Assembly: GCF_003144115.1 (NCBI RefSeq)
Contig: NW_020312010.1
Coordinates: 613,314 to 677,313 of the forward strand
Direction: 5' to 3'
Origin: Tilletiopsis washingtonensis
Taxonomy: Eukaryota; Basidiomycota; Exobasidiomycetes; Entylomatales
Length of the DNA: 64,000 nucleotides
Numbering within the stretch: the stretch's first letter is position 1; each line of letters starts with the position of its first letter. Below, piece by piece: positions 1-10,193 of this stretch. A model generated the notes under the pieces. That model was not told the DNA's origin. It was given only the letters and a program-made list of their open reading frames with translations, and did no database searches. A program made the position numbers and the translations under genes.

Positions 1-444
1 ATCATCCCCTCGAGCCAGCAAGGGACGACGAGCTCCGGCTCTGGCACTGCAGCTGCCAGCATCGCAGACAAAGAATCTCCATGGCAACCAGCGCTCGGCG
101 GCAGCTTGGCCGAGGCAGAGTCACAGGCACAGGCACAGGCAGGCAGCGGATAGGCATTCCGGGCGCCCTTGCAGTTTCCCACGGACGCTCGCCAGCAGGG
201 AGGAGCCGGCGCCTCCACCTTGCCTTCTTCTCTCCCTTGAGATGTGCTCTCAACCGAAGACAGGCAAGGGCCGGCGCAGCAGCACGCCGCGCGCAGCAAG
301 CCGCCCAGACGCTGCGGCCCCGAGGCGCGTGTGTCGTCGCGACGCGCGCGCGCGCGGCCTTGAGCTTGCACACGACGCACGCAGCTTGACTTGAGTCGCA
401 CCTCGTCTCCCGACCACCACCTCTGTCCTCTGCCCGCGCCCGCC

Positions 445-1938
445 ATGTCGGCCGCATACGCGCCCTCGCCCCTCTCGGCCTCGTACATTGCGCCCGCCGC
501 CTCCCGCAGCGTCTCGGGCTCCTCGGCCTCGCCGCTCGCGCGCGCCCGGCAGGCGCAGCGGCGCGCCACGCAGCACTTTCTGCACCACGGGCCCACGCCC
601 GCGGCGCTGCTCGACACCCATGCGGCCCTGGCGCTGCTGGCGCCGCTGCCGGCCTCTGCCGCGCGCGACGCCCTGCTCAGCAGCGCGGCCGTGCTGCGCC
701 TCACGCTCCTCTCCGCCCTGCACGGCGCCGGCGCCGCTCGCCGCGCCGAGTGCGGCCGCGACGCGGCGCTCCTGGCGCTGCCGCCGCCGCCGCTGCTGGC
801 CACGCTGTGCGCCGAGCACCTGCAGCTCTTCCGCCCGGCGCCCGGCGGCACGGCGCCGTGTCTGGCGCCGACGCCCGCGACGCATCTGCATCTCCTCGCC
901 GTGCCGCTGCCGCTGCTCTCCGCCCTGCTGCTGCTCGCCCTCGCCCTGCCGCCGCCCGCGCCCGCCGCGCCCGACGCCGCACTGCACGCCGCACGCAGCC
1001 TCGCCGACTGGTACCTCTCTGCGCTGGCCGTGGCGCCGCCGGACGTGGCGCGCCCGTCGCGCGCGGCGCACCAGGCGTTTGTCGAGCTGTACGCGCTGCA
1101 CATCCTCGGCGCACGCGCGCATGAGTGGGAGCTGGCGGCGCAGGTAGCACACGGCGAGCTGGACGGCGAGGCACGTGAGGTACGTCTTTTCTCTCGCGAC
1201 GCCTGAAGACCCCCTCGGCGCTGGCCCCCTCTTCCCCCCATCCTGACAGGTCCCCCTGCGAAACAGGCTCTTCTGGCGCAGCTAGGCCGCGCACACGCCG
1301 CACACGCGGCGCGTCCCGAACGGCTGCGCACCGCCAGCAGCGCCGCACGCGCGACGTACGAGCGGGAGAAGGCCAGACGGGCCGCCGAGGCGAGCGCCGA
1401 GGCAGCTGCGGCGACGGCGGCGGCGTCGTCGTCGTCGTCGTCGGGCTCGCGCGGCGGCACTCGGGAGGAGCAGACGACGAGCAGAGCTGCGCCGGAAGCG
1501 CGCAGGCCGGCATTGCCCTCGCGCAGCAGCAGCGCCGAGGAGCAGGAGCGCCTCTCCTCCTCGCGCCGCTCGTCGTCTGCTTCTGCCAGTGGCCGGCCGG
1601 CGGCCGCCACTCTGGCGCCTGCTGCCGCGTCGAGCGTGTCGTCGCGCGCTGCGGACGGCTTTGCGTCGAAGCGCAGCGCCATCGCCGACTATCTCTCCCA
1701 CCTCGCTCCCCTGCCCGCCAGCGCCAGCGGCTCATCGGCCGTCCCGCGCGCATCGTCGCCCGTGCTGGCCGTGCTTCTGCGCTCGCTCTCCGGCGCCGCA
1801 CTCCTCGGCCTGCTGCTCGGCGCCGCGCGCGCCCTGGCGGCGCTGCGGCGCGCGCAGAGCCTGCGCGGCGCCTCGGCGCGAGCGTGGCAGGCCCTCGTGA
1901 ACACGGTCAGTCTCGGGACAAAAGTCACGTATCTGTGA
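445..1938 (+). CDS. Hypothetical tail-anchored membrane protein (possibly peroxin-26-like)
   Basis: I do not recognise this gene with certainty. Exons are 445-1179 and 1267-1938; the 87 nt intron is phase 0 with a gtacgt donor and an aacag acceptor, giving 468 aa. The N-terminal half is an Ala/Leu-rich helical region. The middle is Ser/Arg-rich and disordered. A single hydrophobic segment close to the C-terminus (VLAVLLRSLSGAALLGLLLG) looks like a tail anchor. A soluble helical domain followed by a C-terminal membrane anchor is the layout of Pex26/Pex15 peroxins, but no diagnostic motif is visible, so this is only a suggestion. The C-terminus is uncertain. A gtcagt donor at about 1909 could join an exon near 2000 and replace the last ten residues. 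The start is the first ATG of the frame that precedes continuous coding. Confidence 0.6.
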
Positions 1939-2628
1939 GGAGAGAGGAATGCATCTGCTGCTTTGCGCACACATTCTCCGCACCCGGCCTGGCAGGGTTG
2001 CTATCATCGGCAGCTTGTGGGCTACCACTGGGCCGTTCTGCAACTGGTGCGGTCTGCGAAGAGGCCTCCATCTGGCTCGGAGGCCTTTGGTGGACAGATG
2101 TTGTCAACAAGTGCAGCAGAGCAGCAAAAACGCATCGCCGTCTCCTTGTGCGCTGCCGCCGGAAAGTCAGCATGGATGCGTGTTGGTGTTCAATGCCCTG
2201 CTCCCGCGCCATGCTGCTGCTGCTGAAGGGCGAGGAAAGGGACGCTTGCCTTGGAGTCAGGGTGCGAGGGCCGATGATGCCGCTGGGTGCTGCGGAGGTC
2301 CTGTGGCTGGCGCTGCGTCACCGTGCGGCACGCCTTGCCGGCGCGCGGCGCCAGATCGGCGCGGCTCGCCCCCTCGGCGACAGCGCCGCGCAGGCGGCGT
2401 GCCATGCGCCGATGCCGCGCCGCCGCTGCAGCGCCGCCTTGCTGTCGCGGCCGCCTTCCCGGCGCGGGCGGATGCCCGAGCGTCCAGCGTCAGCTCCACC
2501 TCACCCTCTCCTAACCCACGCCGTCCCTCTCGCACTCGCTCGTATCTGTCCTGCCTCGCTCATCTGTGCGCCTCTTCCGCCTCGCTCTCGCTCCCACCTC
2601 AGCGCGCAGGCGCTCCTGCGGGGCCGGC
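1939..2628. other. Intergenic, or alternative 3' exon of the first gene
   Basis: About 690 bases between two plus-strand genes. An alternative last exon of the upstream gene could begin near 1998 after a cag. The final 150 bases are pyrimidine-rich, as expected of a promoter and 5' leader for the AP180 gene. Nothing else was seen. Confidence 0.4.
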
Positions 2629-5442
2629 ATGTCGTCGTACGACAAGCTGCTGCGCGCGGCGACGAAGCCCAAGGCCGGCGCGCCAAAGGCCAAGCACATC
2701 GACCCGCTCATTGCCGCCAGCTTTGCGCGCGACGGCAGCCTGGCCGATGTGCTGCGCGCGCTTGCGGGCCGCCTGCGCGAGGGCAGCACGGTGCGTTGAG
2801 CAGCGCGGCGCGCGGCGAGGCGGCGACGAGGGCGCGCAGCACGCGCTCCGGCGCATGGCAAGGAGGGCTGCGGCGAGGCCAGCGGCCATCGCTGCGCTGC
2901 AGAGCTGCCTGCAGCATGCAGCGCCGATGCGAGCGTCCAGAGCTGCGGGGCATCGGCTCGGCGGATGGCCAGGCAGGCAGGCAGCAGCGAGGCGAGCTTC
3001 CAGAGCCTGCCGCTGCACAGCATCCGGCGCCTGTCGCTTGTCGCGCGCGGCCGCAGCTCGAGGCGCAAAGGCAGCGTCAAGGCGCAGAGCCACGTCACAC
3101 TTGCAAGCCGAGCCGCCTCGGAGGAGGCCTGCTGGCGGCACTGCCAAGCGTGCTCGTTGCGAGCTTGCGCTCTACGCGCATTGCCTCGGCGCATCCGCAG
3201 AAGGCGCTTGTCTCTCGGTCGCAGCGGGCGTGCTGTCTCCTGGCTTGATGGCTGACGCCTGCCGTCTCGCGCACTGCAGGTCGTCTTCAAGTCGCTCATC
3301 GTCCTCCACACGCTGATCCGCAACGGCGGCGTCGACAATGTCCTCTCGCACCTGGCGAGCGAGCAGGGCAAGATCAACCTGCGTGCCGTGGCGCAGGGCG
3401 GCAACTGGCAGGGTGCGTGCCGCTTCGGCCCGCCGCACGCTCTGCCGCTGATGCCGCTTCGCTCCAGGCGCAGATGCTCCGCGCTCGCTGGCGGCGTACG
3501 CGGCGTACCTCGACTCGCGCGTGGGCTACTACAGGGAGATGAAGCACGACGCCATCCGCGCGGCCGACGTGAGCCGCACAGGCGGCGGCAGCGACTCGGC
3601 GCACCGGCTGCGCACACTGAGCGTGGAGAAGGGCCTGCTGCGCGCCGTGGGCAATGCGCAAAAGGTGTGCGGGCGGGTGCTGGAGTGCAGCGTGAGTGGC
3701 GCATGTCAGAGACCAGGCCCAGCTGCACGCTGAGTCCCTCGCGCAGTTCTTCTTCGACGACCTCAACGACGAAATGACCATCACGGCCTTCCGCATGACG
3801 CTCAAGGATCTGCTGGCGCTCTACACGGCCATCAACGAGGGCATGATCAACATCCTCGAGCACTACTTTGAGATGTCCAAGCCCGACGCGACAAAGGCGC
3901 TCGACATCTACAAGCGCTTCACGCGCCACACGGAAAAGGTGGTCGCCTATCTCTCGGCCGCGCGCAAGGCCAGCCACTCGCTCAACGTGCCCATCCCGAA
4001 TCTCAAGCACGCGCCGATCAGCCTCGCCGGCGCGCTGGGCGAGTACCTCGACGACGCCAACTTTGAGGAGAATCGGCGAGAGTACCGGAGGAACAGGCGC
4101 GCGGCGGAGGGCCTGGAGCCAGACGAGCAGGACAAGAAGGCGGCCGAGGACGCGGCCAAGAAGAAGAAGAGTGAGTGGAGCAAGTCAGGCTGCATGCGCC
4201 GCGGCGTGCTCACTCGCCGGCCAGTCACGATCAAGGAGCCGACGGCGGAGGAGAAGGTCAAGCCGTCGGCCAGTGTCGCGCGGCCGGCGTCGAACAACCA
4301 GGCGCTGCAGGACTTCTTCGACTCCATCGAGACGGAGCAGCAGTCGATGTTTGGGCCGTCGCCCTCGAGCAGCGCGCAGTTTGGCGCGGGCGCCTTCCAG
4401 CCGGCGCCGGCGCAGATGAGCTTCCTGGGCACGCAGCCGACGGGCCAGGCCTTTGGCATGATGCCGCAGCAGCAGATGATGACCGGCATGCCTGCGTTTG
4501 GCGCGCAGCAACTGCAGCCGCAAGCCACCGGCTTCAATCCGTTTCTCACGCAGCAGCAGCAGCCGCAGCAGCAGCAGATGATGCAGCCGCAGATCACGGG
4601 CTTTGCGCAGGGCGGCTACCTGCAGCCGCAAATGACGGGCTTCAACCCGTTCCGCGCCAGCATGAGCCTCTCGCCGCAGATGGCGCAACAGCAGTTTGGC
4701 CAGTTCAGCGCGAATGGCATGGCGCAGTTGCCGGCGCCGCAGCCGCAGCAGCCACAGCAACAGCAGCAACAGCAGCAACAGCCGCAGCAGGCTCAGCCGC
4801 AGCAAGCGCAGCCGACGGGCGCAGCTCCCACCTTCTCCGCCAACGTCTTCGCGCCGAGCTCCTCCAGCACCTCTGCGCCCTCGTCGAGCAGCACGGCCAA
4901 GCTGCTGCCGCAGAAGACGGGCTCGCGCAACCCCTTTGCGCCGCCGCCCGGCACGACGCCGCCGCCCTCGGAGCCTAGTGCGCCCAAGGGCCCCTCGCTC
5001 AACCAGCTGGCGATGAGCGCGTGGGGGCAGCCGCAGGGCGGACACTACGGCCTGGGAGCGGGCGCCTGGAATGGCGGAGCAGCAAGCAACGGCGCGCCGC
5101 CGCAGCATCAGCAACAACAGCCGCAGCAGCCGGAAGCGCAGCAGCAGCAGCAGCAGCAGCAGCCGACGTCGTCCGGCCTCGTGCCCATGAAGACGGGCCT
5201 GATCGGCAGCATCGCCTCGGAGTTTGCCTTTGGCCGCAACGGCACCTCGTCGCCGGCGCCGCCTGCCGCTCAGGCGCCGTCGCCTGCTCCTCCTGCGGCG
5301 GCGAATGGCGCAGGGCCCAACGGAGCGACGCAGAGCAACGATCTGCCGGCGTCCTTCTCCGGCCTCTCGCTCAGCACCGGCGGCATGTCCTCGCCCGCGC
5401 CGCTCGCCCCGCAGCCCACCGGCTATGCCGGGTCCAGGTGAG

Positions 5443-5482
<40 letters not shown>

Positions 5483-5665
5483 TGCAAGCCCCACGTTGGG
5501 CGCTCGAGACTGACACATCTGCCCCCCTCCCCCTTCAGCGTCAAGCCATTCCAGCCGACCTCCTCCTTTGGCACTTCGCTCGCCGCGCTCTCGTCGCCCG
5601 GCGCGCAGGCGCCGCCAGCTCAGGCCCTCTCGCCGCAGTATACCTCTGCCAATCCGTTTGCGCCT

Positions 5666-5699
<34 letters not shown>

Positions 5700-6019
5700 C
5701 GCTGCAACAACCACAGCAGACAGGCTTCGGCTCGTCTTTCTTCGCGTCGCCCGCCTCGCCTCAGCCGCCGCCGCAGCAGCAGCAGCAACAGCAGCCACAG
5801 CAGACGGGCTTCGGCAGCTCGCTCTTCGCGTCGGCGGCTGCGCCGCTGCAGGCGCAGCCCACGGGCTTCGCCGGCTCGAGCGTGCGGCCCTTCCAGCCGA
5901 CGTCGGCGTTTGGCTCGGCCGCCTTTGGCTCGGCGCTCGGCCAGCAGCAGCCGGCGGGCGCGCAGCAGCCGCCGCACTCGGCGCCCGCGGCGCAGCCGCA
6001 GACGGGCACGCTCTTCTGA
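2629..6019 (+). CDS. AP180-type clathrin assembly protein (ANTH domain, NPF motifs)
   Basis: Endocytic adaptor of the yeast YAP1801/YAP1802 type, which binds PI(4,5)P2 at the plasma membrane and recruits clathrin and EH-domain partners. Six exons (2629-2790, 3280-3412, 3468-3691, 3747-4170, 4225-5437, 5539-6019) close in frame to 878 aa. The N-terminus has the ANTH lipid-binding signature: Lys-rich ATKPKAGAPKAKH, then LIVLHTLIRNGG and the helical segment through FFFDDLNDE and KALDIYKRF. The rest is a long Gln/Pro/Ala-rich disordered tail with several poly-Q tracts, repeated TGF motifs and four NPF motifs (two FNPF, RNPFAP, ANPFAP), the classic Eps15-homology ligands. Intron 4 (4171-4224) is 54 nt and has no in-frame stop, so retention would only insert 18 residues. 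It is spliced here because this joins KKKK directly to ITIKEPTAEEK. Intron 1 is long (489 nt). Confidence 0.93.
5448..5480. repeat. (GA)n microsatellite in AP180 intron 5
   Basis: An uninterrupted GA dinucleotide run begins about ten bases after the gtgagc donor of the last intron of the AP180 gene. Confidence 0.9.
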
Positions 6020-6485
6020 GAGGCTTCGTCGTGCTCAGCCAACTCCCCCTGCATTCGTCTCCCTGGATATCCCCTCCTCCCTCCTTCTCGCCGCCCCTCT
6101 CCTCTTCTCGCTGTGCCACGCTGTGCGCGCGATGGATGCCAATGCAATTGGGATTTGGGCCAAGTCTGCAGCGCATTGGATACAGCGGCGAGGATGAGTG
6201 GGGTACACACGAGACATGATGCGGGAAAGGAGGTGCTCCGGGCTGGTGCGCGTGCTGTGACGGGAGAGGGCGAGGACTCGCACAGGTGACGTATGAAGAA
6301 GACGATGCTGGAGGAAGTGGCGTGAAGGCACGCGCGCGCACGCGGCAGACGGCGGCGGCGGCGAGTCGAGACATGAAGGAGCGCGAGTGGGGCCGACGAG
6401 GAAGGTGGTGTCCAGAGAGCAGGAGGCGCGGGCGGCGTAAAGGAGCGTGAGGGGCATGACGGAGCGATGCGGAGGATGGGGGGGT
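6020..6485. other. Tail-to-tail intergenic region
   Basis: 466 bases between the stop codons of two convergent genes (AP180 on plus, MHYT protein on minus). It should hold both 3' UTRs. No reading frame worth calling and no clear structured element were seen. Confidence 0.6.
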
Positions 6486-9400
6486 CTAGTAGTCGACGCC
6501 GAGGAGCGGCGGCGCGTTGGGCCCGCGCTCCAGGGCACGCAGCTGGCGCGTCGTCCAGCCGTCGGCGCGCAGGCGCGCATTGATGCTGGCGGGCTCCATC
6601 GACGCCATGGCGTGGCGCTGCGAGAGCACGGGGCTCGTGTGCGAGTCGGCCGTGTGCGGGCGGAACGAGGCGGCACGGCGCGCGCCGGCGGGCGCCGTCG
6701 ACGGGCGCGCAGACGCCGCGGCGCCACGCAGCGGGTGAGCGGCGCTGGAGCGGCGCGGCGTCGGCGTCTTGGGCGCCAGGTACGCAGCTCCCGGCGCGGC
6801 AGTGGCAGAGACGGCAGTCGTGCTGGCCGAGACGATCGTCGGCGTCGCCGGCTCGCTGCTCTGCTCGCTCGTGGCGCTGCTGGGCCGGCGGCCGGGCGCC
6901 GCGGCGGCGCCCACGAGGCTCTTGCCCGACGGACGGCGCGGCTGGTAGTCAAAGGCACCGGCCAGGCCCGACGACGGCGCCGCCTCGCCGACGTCGCTGC
7001 TGTCGTCGCGCAGCGCCTCGCTGGCCTCCTCGGCGATGGGCTGGTCGTCGGCGGAGCGCGCAAAGCGGCTCTGGTTGGCCGCCTGCTGAGCATGCGCGGC
7101 GGCCGAGGCGCCGTCCTGCGTGAAGCGGCGGATGCCCAGCGAGGCATTCACGGCGCCCTGCGTGGCCTGCACGCGCAGCGGGCTCGGATAGTCAGACGTC
7201 GTGCTGGCCGTGCCGGGCGACGTGGGCGAGCGGTAGCGCGGGTCGTCGCTGTTGAGCACGGGCAGGTTGGCCGTGTTGCCCTGCGGCGAGCGCGTCTCGA
7301 CCATGTCAAAGTGCTCCGACTTGCCGCCGGCACTGCCCTTGGCGCCCGCGCCGTGGCGCGAGTGCGACGAGACGACGCTGACGCGGCGCGAGCTCGTGAC
7401 GCGGCCGAGCTGGTTCTGCTGCTGCTGCTGCTGCTGCACAACGACATCGGAGATGGGCTCGTGCGAGGCACGACGGGCGCCGGCGGGTGCCACGAGCTTG
7501 GACGTCCAGCGGCGGAACGCGCCCGGCAGCGCCACGGCGCGCTTGTCCTGCGTGTACTCGTCGTCGTCGTGGCGCAGCAGGTCCTTCTCCGCCAGGTCCT
7601 TGGTGACGTGGTCGACGGAGCTCGAGGTGCGGTGCTCCGAGTAGGCGGCGCCCGTCCGGCGCACGCCGAGCTCGGCCTTCTCCTCCTGCTCCTGCATGAG
7701 CGAGCTCGGGTAGCGGCGGCGCAGCTCGACGACGACCTCGTGCTCAAAGTCGTCGGCCTGGCGGCCGCGCAGCAGCATCATCTGGCTGCGCGCAAAGAGC
7801 GTGTAGGGCGTAAAGACAAACGGCGAGCCGGCGCTGGGCGTGTCCGAGGGCATGGGCGTGGTGAGCGAGCCGTTGGCCGGCGGCATCAGGTTCTCCTCGG
7901 GCAGCACGGCCTGCACGAGAATCATCTCGGCCGGCTGCGTCGAGTCGTCGACGCTCGACGGCACCTCGAGCACCTCGGCACTGAGGCGTGCCGTCGAGGC
8001 AATCTTGGGGTAGAAGCGCACCGACTGGTGCAGCGCGTCGAGCGCGATGAAGAGCGCCGTCTGGAAGCGGATCATGGCCTCGAGCGCCGCCTCCTCGTCG
8101 TGCAGCTCCGGCTCGTCGAGGCTGAGCTGCGACGCCACATCGAGGCGCAGCTGCTTCTTGCGCTCGCTCGAGCGCGTCGCCTCAATCTCGCAGATGCGCC
8201 CGGCCTCGTCGAGCGTGAGCTGGTCGAGCTCGTGCAGAAAGTCCTTCATCTCGGGCGTGATGCACTGCACCTCGGGCAGGCGGTACGCGGGAATCTGGTG
8301 GCGCGCAAAGTGGTAGACGAGCACGTCGAGGCCGCCCTGCTTGCTCGTCGAGGGGCGCACGCCAAAGAGGCCCGCGTACACGCCGCCGGGCTGCACGACG
8401 GGCCGCGTGCCGCGCTTGGCGTACACCTTGAGCGAGTCGAGCAGCACCTCCATCTCGGGCTTGGCCACGGCAAAGCGGTCGGCCAGCACGCTGGCGAGGA
8501 AGCGCGTCTCCGTCACGCGGAAGCCGCGCTGCCGGTAGCGCTCGGCACTCTCGGCGGCCGTCGACGTCGTCGAGGTGGGCAGCTCGCGCACAAGGAAGAG
8601 CGTCACGCCCTCCTGCTCGTCGGCTCCCTCGCCGAAGATGCTCGGCGCCGCAATGGAGCTCTCGTCGTCGGCACGCTCGCGCGACGGCGTGTACGGGCCG
8701 ACGGGGCCCGTGGCGGCCACGGCCGCTGCGACGGCAGCCTTGCGCGTGCCCGTGGAGAGGACCGAGTCGTAGAGGATGCCGACCTGCTCAAAGGGAATGT
8801 CGAGCTCGATGGAGAGCTGCATGGCCGCGTCGATGACGCTGTCGCGGAAGTCGGCCAGCGCCGCGGGCCCGCGCTGGCGGTCGTGCGTCTGGTCGAGGCT
8901 GACGCGGCGGCCAAAGGCACGCTTGTTGGCGCCGCCGGGCAGCTGCGGCTGCTCGGCGGCGCCGGCGGCGTAGTTGGTGCCCTCGCGCTGGTGAAACTTG
9001 CTCGTGATGGCGCGCAGGAACGGCGCCACGATGTTCCAGTCCCACGAGATGGTGTAGAGCCACTGGAACGTCGTCTGGCGCTTGTCGAGCGCGTCCATGA
9101 CCTCGGTCATGCGCAGCTTCGTCTCGAGCACGACCATCGGCAGACTGCCGTCGGCCTTGACGAGCAGGCGGCCGCTCTTGTCAAACGCCACCGAGGCGAC
9201 GACGACCTTGCGCGCGTTGCGGCGCACCTCGCGCGCCATGACGACGTCCGAGACGGCGAGGAACGTCGAAATGCCGAGGATGCAGGCGCACATGACGCCA
9301 ATCGCAATCGTCACGACGTTGTTGCGCCGATTGCCCGCCATGAGGGCCTGCACATTGAGCAGGCTGGCGGGCCGCACCGTGTAGCTCGTGCCGCTGACGG

Positions 9401-10193
9401 CGAGGTAGTGCATGCTGCACACGCCCGTGGCGAGGATGAGCGAGCAGGCAAGGCGCTTGAGCCAGTTGTCCTGCCACTGGCGGCGCAGCGCAAAGAACGA
9501 CGCCAGCGCCACCGTCGCGGCGACCATGGCGAGGATGACGGAGCCGACCGTCTGCGGGATGGCGTACGAGACGCGCAGGTTGCCCGAGAGGGCGGCGCTG
9601 AAGTGCATCAGGCCCACGAGGCCGCCGACGGCGACGCCGGAGAGGACGATGCGCGTGTAGCTCAGCGCGCCCGACTTGCTCTCGGCGCCGTCGAGGAAGA
9701 GGAACGAGGCGGCGAGCGCGAGCATGGGTGCGAACAGCGAGAAGCTGGCGGACATGTCAGCCTGGCAACGCGGCACACGACCACGGCACCACTCACACCG
9801 TCCACGCGGGCGAGTAGGCAAAGTACCAGTTGACGCCTGCGATGGGCTGCAGCGTCATGTGCATGCCGATGAAGTGCATGCCCCAGATGCCGACGCTCGA
9901 CATCGTCACGGCCGCCGCGAGCAGCAGGAAGACGTTGCGCGCGCCCTTGTTGGCCGTGCGGCGCCCGAGCAGCAGCAGCGTCGCGTACGAGCCCAGCGCG
10001 GCGACGGCGATGGAGGCGACGATGATCGCCGGCTGCAGGCGCTGCGGCACGGGGTGGCTCGTGTAGTACTCGGCCACCGACGTGATGTCTGCCGCGGCAT
10101 CAGCACGGCGGGGTGCGGTGCGGCGGCGGCGGCGCGGCACTCACTGGACTGGTCCACGTACGCCGGCAGCACGGGCGAGCGGTAGGAGCTCAT
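6486..10193 (-). CDS. MHYT-domain integral membrane sensor protein
   Basis: Predicted multi-pass membrane protein with an N-terminal MHYT sensor domain. The family was first described in bacteria, where conserved Met and His residues are proposed to bind a metal (copper) and sense a diatomic gas; fungal members are uncharacterised. Exons on the minus strand are 10193-10145, 10088-9797 and 9744-6486, giving 1199 aa. Intron 2 is 52 nt with a gtgagt donor and a gctgac branch. About seven hydrophobic segments fall within residues 36-280. They carry the repeated motif as MHFIGMHMT (87-95), MHFSA (160-164) and MHYLAVSGTSY (225-235). The remaining ~900 residues are cytosolic: a mixed region with LPEENLMPP and LRGRQADDFEHEV, then Ser/Ala-rich disorder and a short poly-Q. 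No GGDEF, EAL or kinase output domain is visible, so signal output is unknown. The long plus-strand frame opposite it is a codon shadow. Confidence 0.9.

Noticed and set aside
3692-3716. 25 nt intron in AP180
   Set aside because: Too short to splice. The acceptor at 3746 gives a 55 nt intron in the same phase.
9762-9798. 37 nt intron model for MHYT intron 2 (gtgtga donor)
   Set aside because: A 52 nt intron with a canonical gtgagt donor, gctgac branch and cag acceptor also keeps the frame and fits the usual intron size better.
6447-9833. A 1128-codon plus-strand open frame opposite the MHYT gene
   Set aside because: It is the codon shadow of the minus-strand gene in high-GC DNA. Composition is Arg/Gly/His-rich without motifs, while the minus strand has clear MHYT motifs.
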